This document shows positions 5,208 through 10,779 of a DNA stretch of 10,779 nucleotides, piece after piece; the stretch's first letter is position 1, and the number at the start of each line of letters is the position of its first letter. The position numbers and the translations under genes are program-made. This DNA comes from an uncultured Burkholderiales bacterium. GTDB lineage: Bacteria > Pseudomonadota > Gammaproteobacteria > Burkholderiales > Burkholderiaceae_C. Below the pieces are notes generated by a model. It was not told where the DNA came from. It was given only the letters and a program-made list of their open reading frames with translations, and ran no database searches. The DNA is taken from assembly GCA_903925445.1 (NCBI GenBank), contig CAIYFE010000214.1, positions 1-10,779 of the forward strand, written 5' to 3'.

Positions 5208-7238
5208 ATGGCCAAATCCCTTTTAGAACAACTCCCCGAAATCGTGGCCAATGGCCGCAAGCAGGCCGAAAAAATCTTAGAGGGCATCGAAAGCCGTCAA
5301 CGTATCAGCTTGCAAACGCGCGAGGTTGTCTTGCCCGCTCGCGACACCAAGGCCGAAGATTGGATTAACAGCCAAGCCAAAGCAGCTCAGCGCGAAGTTT
5401 TTGCACCTGGTCAAGCCAGCTTGGTAGATAGCGCCCAACCAACCCTTGGCGCAGCGCATGACTCGACGCCTTGGGCGAATCGATTGATTTATGGCGATAA
5501 CTTGATGGCAATGGCTGCGCTATTGGCTGGTGATGAAAACACGCCCAGCCTGCGCGGCAAAGTTGATTTGATTTACATCGACCCGCCTTTTGACTCAAAG
5601 GCTGACTACCGAACGAAGGTCACGCTACCTGGCGTTGAGATTGAACAGAAACCGACGGTCATTGAGCAATTTGCTTACTCAGACACTTGGAACGATGGGA
5701 CTGCTTCTTACCTTGCGATGATTACCCCACGCTTGATTTTGATGCGCGAACTATTGTCTGAAAACGGAAGCCTTGCTCTTCATATAGGTATACAAGTTAG
5801 CCACTATGTGAAGCTTATTTGCGACGAGATTTTCGGAAAAAATAATTTCAACACTGAGGTCACTTGGTCATACGGCACCCCAAGTGGTGGCCGTGCTGCT
5901 GGCAACAAAATTGTTAAGTCACACGAATACATTCTTTGGTATGCAAAGAGCTATGGAAACCATATTTACAACAAAGAATATTTAGCCTACTCAGAAAAAT
6001 ATCTCGCTGATAGATTTACAGAAACGGATGAGTCCGGACGAAGATACCGGACACGAGAGCGTGAAAAAGGCAATTTTGAAAGACAGTATTTAGATGAAAG
6101 TAAAGGTGTCCCGCTCTCCACAGTTTGGACTGATATCAAACAGCTCTATGCATACCATCTAGTCAAACGAAAAAAAGAAGAGACAGGTTACGACACACAG
6201 AAGCCCGAAGCGCTATTAGAACGACTCATTAATGCAGCTACAAACAACGGTTCGTTGGTATTGGATTTCTTTGGGGGGTCAGGTACAACTGCGGCTGTTG
6301 CTGAAAAACTTGAACGTAGATGGGTTACGTCAGACTTAGGTAAACCAGCTTGCATGGTCATACGAAAGAGAATGATTGACCAAGACGCCAAACCCTTCTT
6401 GTATCAAGCCATCGGTGACTACCAAGTAGAAGCAGCCAAAGCAACACTAGGTCGTGATTTCCGCATTGGCGATTTGTCGCAAATCGTGTTGTCTTTGTAT
6501 GGCGCATTGCCATTACCAGCAGACGTCAACCCACAGCGCAACCTAGGCCAAATTGCAGGCATCGCATTGGGCGCAGGCCGCGGCAGCAAAACCTTGGTGT
6601 TGGCTGATTCACCCAACAAACTCACCGGTATGGCAACACTCAAGAAGGCTATCGCGCAGCGCGACAACCTGATGGGCGGCTGGGACCGCGTCGTTGTTTT
6701 GGGCTGGAACTTTGAGCCATCTATTGGCGAAACCATCACCGCGTTGAATGATTCACGCCTAGAGGTGTTGGTCATCCCACCAGACTTGATGGACCGCTTG
6801 AAGAAAAAAGGCGGCATCGACAAGCTACGCGGCCAAGTCCGTTTCTCTTCGTTGCAGTACCTGACCATCGAACCCGTCAAAGTCAAAACTGAAGACGCAC
6901 AAGACGTGCTGACGATTCAGCTTAAGAACTATGTGCTGCTCTCCCCCGAAGCCATCAACCTTGACGATGCAAACCGTCAAGCTTTGCAACAGGTTGCCAA
7001 CAAGGAGCCTTTGGCATTAATTGAATATTGGGCCGTTGACCCCGACTACGACGGCAAGGTCTTCCGCTCAGTGTGGCAGGACTACCGAGGCAACACAGCG
7101 AACGATGCCGACGTTTTGCGCGTCGTCACCAAGGCAGAGGTCAGCACGCCGACCAAGACCACGCGCAAAGTTTGTGTGCGCGTCGTGGACGTGTTTGGCT
7201 TTGAAGCCGAAGTTGTGACAACCGTGGGGGCTGCATGA
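5208..7238 (+). CDS. mod: Type III-like DNA methyltransferase (Mod, beta class N6-adenine)
   Basis: Encodes 676 residues. It methylates DNA, most likely adenine N6, using S-adenosylmethionine, and would provide target recognition for both modification and cleavage. The order is that of beta-class enzymes. LIYGDNLMAM (93-102) precedes motif IV, IDPPF (124-128), then a target-recognition region of roughly residues 195-325. QKPEALLERL (331-340) follows, then the SAM-binding motif DFFGGSGT (353-360). About 300 residues lie beyond this with no motif I can name. DNA for the middle segment is poorer in GC (about 41% over 5761-6240) than the flanks, suggesting a swapped specificity domain. The ATG at 5208 lies 9 nt after the last operator; only a weak GAGA precedes it. 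The stop overlaps the res start (ATGA), implying coupled translation. Its specificity cannot be read from the sequence. Confidence 0.9.
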   Translation: MAKSLLEQLPEIVANGRKQAEKILEGIESRQRISLQTREVVLPARDTKAEDWINSQAKAAQREVFAPGQASLVDSAQPTLGAAHDSTPWANRLIYGDNLMAMAALLAGDENTPSLRGKVDLIYIDPPFDSKADYRTKVTLPGVEIEQKPTVIEQFAYSDTWNDGTASYLAMITPRLILMRELLSENGSLALHIGIQVSHYVKLICDEIFGKNNFNTEVTWSYGTPSGGRAAGNKIVKSHEYILWYAKSYGNHIYNKEYLAYSEKYLADRFTETDESGRRYRTREREKGNFERQYLDESKGVPLSTVWTDIKQLYAYHLVKRKKEETGYDTQKPEALLERLINAATNNGSLVLDFFGGSGTTAAVAEKLERRWVTSDLGKPACMVIRKRMIDQDAKPFLYQAIGDYQVEAAKATLGRDFRIGDLSQIVLSLYGALPLPADVNPQRNLGQIAGIALGAGRGSKTLVLADSPNKLTGMATLKKAIAQRDNLMGGWDRVVVLGWNFEPSIGETITALNDSRLEVLVIPPDLMDRLKKKGGIDKLRGQVRFSSLQYLTIEPVKVKTEDAQDVLTIQLKNYVLLSPEAINLDDANRQALQQVANKEPLALIEYWAVDPDYDGKVFRSVWQDYRGNTANDADVLRVVTKAEVSTPTKTTRKVCVRVVDVFGFEAEVVTTVGAA

Positions 7239-10207
7239 GTACCGCCGCTAAGAAGGACGAAGGCCAGCTCGCCCTCTCCATAGGGCTGACAGCTAAAACG
7301 CAGCAGTTGTGTCTGGGCCTTGAGTCGGGCGCTGCTGATATTTTGGAATTGGTCACGCCCACCACGGCTGATTTATTGACATGGTGGTTTGGTGAAGACA
7401 TGGTGATGGCCCGTGGTGGCTTGAACTTCCATGCGGGGCAAAAACAAGCCATCTTGAATGCCATTGTCGCCCATGAGGTGCTGGGTGCTGATTCTGATAA
7501 ATGGTCGCTTCTCAATTTGTATCAAGAAGCTGCGCCAAATGCATTGTTGGTTGGCACACGCATGGAAGAGGTTTCTGCACCCAAGCACGGCCACCCTAAG
7601 TATTGTTTCAAGATGGCCACCGGCACGGGCAAAACTTGGGTCATGCAAGCCCTGATGATTTGGCAGCTGCTCAACAAAACTGCGGCGCTTGCCGAAAGCA
7701 TTGACGACGCACGCTTTACACGCCAATTCATGGTGGTGGCTCCTGGCTTGATTGTTTACGAGCGATTGCTTGATGCGTTCTGCGGCAAGCTGGTCGCGGG
7801 TAGCCAAGGCTCGCGCGACTTCGCTACCTCCGATGTAGCCAAGTTTGCCGATTTGTTTATTCCAGAGGCACACCGTGAAATTGTTTTCGGCTTTGTCCGT
7901 GGCAACGTGTGCAGCAAAAACGAGATCGGCCTCAAAGCCACTGGCAACGGCATGATTGCCATTACCAATTGGCACTTATTGGCCGAAGGCGATGTAGCCG
8001 AAGACATTGAAGAAGTGGAAACTTTGGGTGCGCCGCTTGACCCACAAGCTGTGGTGGCTGGTGTATTGCCATTAACGCCCGGTCGTGCGACTGGCAACAG
8101 CCTTGAAGTGTTAGACCGCCGTTATGCGCGCGGCAACGTGTTGGACTTCTTGGCACAACTGCCCGAGTTGATGGTATTCAACGATGAAGCTCACCACATC
8201 CACGAGTTCAAACGTGAAGGCGAAACCACCGAAGTGGAATGGCAAAAAAGCTTGACGCGCATTGCCGAAACCAAAGGTCGCCGTTTTGTGCAAGTGGACT
8301 TTTCAGCCACCCCTTACAACGACGTAGGTGCAGGCAAGAACAAGCGCAAGGTTTATTTCCCGCACATCATCACCGACTTCGATTTGAAAAGCGCCATGCG
8401 TGCTGGCTTGGTCAAATCATTGGTGCTTGACCGCCGCAAAGAAATTGGCGCTCTTCCGCTTGAGTTCAAAGCCGAACGCGATGAATCAGGCAATCCAAGT
8501 TTGAGCGAAGGCCAACGCGTGATGCTGCGCGCAGGTTTGGTCAAGCTACGCAAACTTGAAGCCGATTTTGCAAAGATTGACCCGCACCGTTTCCCAAAAA
8601 TGTTGGTAGTGTGTGAAGACACTACGGTGTCACCTCTGGTTGCTGAATTTTTGCAAGACCAAGAAGGTTTGCATGCAGACGAAGTGATGACGATTGACTC
8701 AGGCAAAAAAGCCGAGTTGGGTGAAAAGGATTGGGCGCCCGTGCGCGAGCGCTTGTTCAGCGTAGACAAACACGCCACGCCGCGCGTGGTTGTAAGCGTG
8801 CTGATGCTGCGTGAAGGTTTTGACGTCAACAACATTTGCGTCATCGTGCCGCTGCGCTCTAGCCAAGCGCAAATTCTTTTAGAGCAAACCATTGGCCGAG
8901 GCTTGCGCCTGATGTGGCGCGACCCCGAATACACCGAAATCAAACAAGAGAACCGAGAGCACATTAACAATGGCCAAGAGCCTGCGAGCTTGCTTGACGT
9001 TCTCACCATTGTTGAACACCCCGCCTTTCAGTCCTTCTACGATGAGTTGATCAGCGAAGGCTTAGCTGGCTCAACTGGTGATGATGACGACGATGGTGAT
9101 GGTTCAAGCACCGGTGACGTGATCGCTGCGAACTTGCGTGAAGACTTTGAAACGTTTGATTTCGGTATTCCGTTCATCTTGCAAGAGTCCGACGAGTTAC
9201 GCGACCACACCGCCATCGACATTACAACGCTCCCATCATTCACCGCGATGACTGCCGAGCAACTCAAAGGCATGCTGGGCAAAGGCGACACCTTCGTCTC
9301 TCAAGATTTGCAGTCGTCCACTTTGTTTGGTGACTACCGCGTAGACGGTGCAGTGATGAACGTATCGGGCTACAACGATTATTTGTCGCGCCTCACGCGT
9401 CGCATCAGTCAAGCGCTCAGCGAACCTTTGCCCAAAGGCAACAAGATCGCAACTCACCTAGCCAAGCCATATCTGCAAGTCAACACCGCCGAGCTAACTG
9501 GCTGGATTGACGATTACGTTTGGACTCAGCTTTTTGCGAGCACGTTCAACCCACTCGAAGATGAAAACTGGCGCTTATTGTTGCTACAACCCGTGGTTGA
9601 CCACATCACCAAAGTGTTTGCGGTGGGGCTGCTTGAATCAGAAGAAACTCACACCACAGGTGAGACCGAAGTTCATTTACGCCGTCTGAGTGAAGTGCCA
9701 AAGCTGATGGTCCGCGAGAGTGCATCTGTCGAAGTGTCCAAATGCATTTACGACCGATTGGGATGGCCTTCGCGCAATGGCGGCTTAGAGCGGGCATTCA
9801 TTTATTGGGCACAAGCCGATAGCCACGTTCAAGCCTTTTGCAAGATCAGTGAGAACCGTCACACCTTTGCGCGGCTGCGCTACGTGAAAGATGACGGACT
9901 ACCTGCGTTTTACTCACCTGACTTCTTGGTGCGTACCGAGAACGCGGTATATCTCGTAGAAACCAAAGGCCAAGAGCAAACCATTCACCCGAACGTCCAG
10001 CGCAAACTCAAAGCTGCATTGGCTTGGTGTGAGCGTATCAATAACCTGACCGAAGAACAGCGCGGTGGCCCTCCGTGGCACTATGTGCTGTTAGCAGAAA
10101 ACGTGTTGTACGAATGGCAGGGGAAAGGCGCTCATTTGGCTGAGTTACTTGACTATGCTCGATTGCGACCACTAGCGAGTGCTTCACTTCAAGAACGATT
10201 GATTTAA
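7235..10207 (+). CDS. res: Type III-like restriction enzyme Res subunit (SF2 helicase plus PD-(D/E)xK nuclease)
   Basis: Encodes 990 residues, the usual size of Type III Res. The helicase motifs are Walker A ATGTGKT (128-134), motif II DEAH (317-320), motif III SATP (357-360), motif V in LREGFD (525-530), and motif VI QTIGRGLR (551-558). An acidic linker, GDDDDDGDG, occupies 615-623. At the C terminus YSPDF (893-897) followed by VETKG (908-912) gives PD-x12-ExK, with D896, E909 and K911 as the likely metal-binding and catalytic set; E852 may be the helix glutamate. No key residue appears lost, so it should be active. With Mod it would form an ATP-dependent complex that cuts unmodified DNA. 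The start overlaps the mod stop by 4 bp with no strong Shine-Dalgarno, favouring translational coupling. No frameshift is visible. Confidence 0.92.
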   Translation: MSTAAKKDEGQLALSIGLTAKTQQLCLGLESGAADILELVTPTTADLLTWWFGEDMVMARGGLNFHAGQKQAILNAIVAHEVLGADSDKWSLLNLYQEAAPNALLVGTRMEEVSAPKHGHPKYCFKMATGTGKTWVMQALMIWQLLNKTAALAESIDDARFTRQFMVVAPGLIVYERLLDAFCGKLVAGSQGSRDFATSDVAKFADLFIPEAHREIVFGFVRGNVCSKNEIGLKATGNGMIAITNWHLLAEGDVAEDIEEVETLGAPLDPQAVVAGVLPLTPGRATGNSLEVLDRRYARGNVLDFLAQLPELMVFNDEAHHIHEFKREGETTEVEWQKSLTRIAETKGRRFVQVDFSATPYNDVGAGKNKRKVYFPHIITDFDLKSAMRAGLVKSLVLDRRKEIGALPLEFKAERDESGNPSLSEGQRVMLRAGLVKLRKLEADFAKIDPHRFPKMLVVCEDTTVSPLVAEFLQDQEGLHADEVMTIDSGKKAELGEKDWAPVRERLFSVDKHATPRVVVSVLMLREGFDVNNICVIVPLRSSQAQILLEQTIGRGLRLMWRDPEYTEIKQENREHINNGQEPASLLDVLTIVEHPAFQSFYDELISEGLAGSTGDDDDDGDGSSTGDVIAANLREDFETFDFGIPFILQESDELRDHTAIDITTLPSFTAMTAEQLKGMLGKGDTFVSQDLQSSTLFGDYRVDGAVMNVSGYNDYLSRLTRRISQALSEPLPKGNKIATHLAKPYLQVNTAELTGWIDDYVWTQLFASTFNPLEDENWRLLLLQPVVDHITKVFAVGLLESEETHTTGETEVHLRRLSEVPKLMVRESASVEVSKCIYDRLGWPSRNGGLERAFIYWAQADSHVQAFCKISENRHTFARLRYVKDDGLPAFYSPDFLVRTENAVYLVETKGQEQTIHPNVQRKLKAALAWCERINNLTEEQRGGPPWHYVLLAENVLYEWQGKGAHLAELLDYARLRPLASASLQERLI

Positions 10208-10226
10208 TTTTCACAAGGAGACTCTA

Positions 10227-10439
10227 ATGGCTACATCAAATCAAGTTTCATCTATGGCAAAGCTTGCAAAGCAAATTGCTGATAAAGAATTGAAAACTGG
10301 TGAAACTAATTCTGAGGAACTATTAGCTGCATTGGGTACTGTTGCCAAAATGCTGGAAGTTCAGGCGGGTAACAATCAAGAGGTCTCGGCGCTTGCCAAG
10401 CAGGTGCAAGAGTTAGTCGCTGCGAAAGTTACAAAGTAA
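10227..10439 (+). CDS. Small helical protein of unknown function, downstream of res
   Basis: Encodes 70 residues. I do not recognise a family. The start is well supported: AAGGAG at 10215-10220 lies six bases before the ATG, far better than the initiation signals of mod or res. The sequence lacks Cys, Trp, Pro, Phe, His, Tyr and Arg. It is dominated by Ala, Lys, Glu, Leu and Gln, and reads as two amphipathic helices: about 8-22, and about 28-67 with a break near AGNN (47-50). Heptad-like Leu/Val/Ala spacing suggests helix pairing or a coiled coil. No membrane segment or signal peptide is seen. It starts 19 bp after the res stop on the same strand and is likely co-transcribed. Codon use is AT-richer than in res. 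It may be an accessory or regulatory partner of the module, or simply a neighbour. Confidence 0.75.
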   Translation: MATSNQVSSMAKLAKQIADKELKTGETNSEELLAALGTVAKMLEVQAGNNQEVSALAKQVQELVAAKVTK

Positions 10440-10443
10440 CCTG

Positions 10444-10779
10444 ATGACGCGTATAAGCGGATATGACTTGTTTGCATGCCCCAGTTGTGGGCACTTGCAC
10501 AGGAAGACTTCATATTCTTCTATTTCGATTTACGTACCTGATGATGCTTCATCTAATGACCGAACATGTGCGCAATGTCATCAGACATTCGATGTTAAGG
10601 AATTTTCAAAGGCGGGTTTTGTGAGTCTTTACTCAGACGAGGAGAAGGCCAAGCGATATGCATGGACGCTTTACTCAATTGGGCAGGGGCCAAGGCCAGA
10701 AACAAAACCACCTGAGCCATTCCTACGTCGGAGTTGGCTTGCAGTCAAAGCTTGGTTTACGCCCGAGGTGCCAAAGCCT
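10444..10779 (+). CDS. Zinc-ribbon protein, partial (runs off the window)
   Basis: An open frame of 112 codons runs from ATG 10444 to the last base with no stop, so the C-terminus is outside the window. Residues 12-15 read CPSC (in FACPSCGH) and 42-45 read CAQC (in RTCAQCHQTF). These two CxxC pairs 30 residues apart form a typical zinc-ribbon. The following part, about residues 56-112, contains YSDEEKAKRYAWTLYSIG and a Trp-rich, Pro-rich stretch; no known catalytic motif is seen. It begins 4 bp after the stop of the 70-residue gene, which supports co-transcription, though no good ribosome binding site is visible before the ATG. Possible roles are nucleic-acid binding or protein contact. Family unknown; the gene itself is fairly likely because of the paired CxxC motifs and uninterrupted frame. 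Confidence 0.65.
   Translation, partial: MTRISGYDLFACPSCGHLHRKTSYSSISIYVPDDASSNDRTCAQCHQTFDVKEFSKAGFVSLYSDEEKAKRYAWTLYSIGQGPRPETKPPEPFLRRSWLAVKAWFTPEVPKP

Overview
The window looks like a chromosome segment of a betaproteobacterium, probably Burkholderiales close to Comamonadaceae. The grounds are tRNA promoter and terminator style, codon use, and the protein families seen; this is recognition, not a database result. Composition is patchy: hand counts of sampled 60-base lines give about 33% GC in the first gene, up to 67% in the acyl-CoA ligase, 50-60% in most of the restriction genes, and about 41% in the middle of the methyltransferase gene.

Layout. (1) 1-934: AT-rich DNA with one YubB/DUF1281-like gene and its terminator, apparently the end of a mobile or accessory element. 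(2) 935-1013: the 3' half of a tRNA (anticodon loop CTCATAA through CCA) followed by a strong terminator, with no matching 5' half. This is how the displaced end of an island integrated in a tRNA gene looks. (3) 1103-4295: ordinary chromosome, an AMP-forming acyl-CoA ligase converging on, and overlapping by 38 bp, a TPR/glycosyltransferase-like protein. (4) 4338-4484: tRNA-Arg(ACG) with promoter and terminator. (5) 4485-4709: gene-free, possibly degraded mobile DNA. (6) 4710-10779: a complete Type III-like restriction-modification module. It comprises a divergent HTH regulator, a beta-class DNA methyltransferase (Mod), a helicase-nuclease (Res) overlapping Mod by ATGA, a 70-residue helical protein with a strong ribosome binding site, and a two-CxxC zinc-ribbon protein that runs off the window.

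The most notable signal is the 102-bp gap between regulator and mod. It holds four copies of a 15-bp dyad (best copy TCAACAACTTGTTGA) starting at 5115, 5138, 5161 and 5184, exactly 23 bp apart. The outer copies each lie 9 nt from the flanking start codons. This suggests a dedicated repressor or controller that sets its own level and that of the restriction operon by multi-site binding. Other points of interest are a probable TRD swap in mod, an in-frame loss of a conserved D-T-x-x step in the glycosyltransferase-like domain, and the tRNA-fragment island scar.
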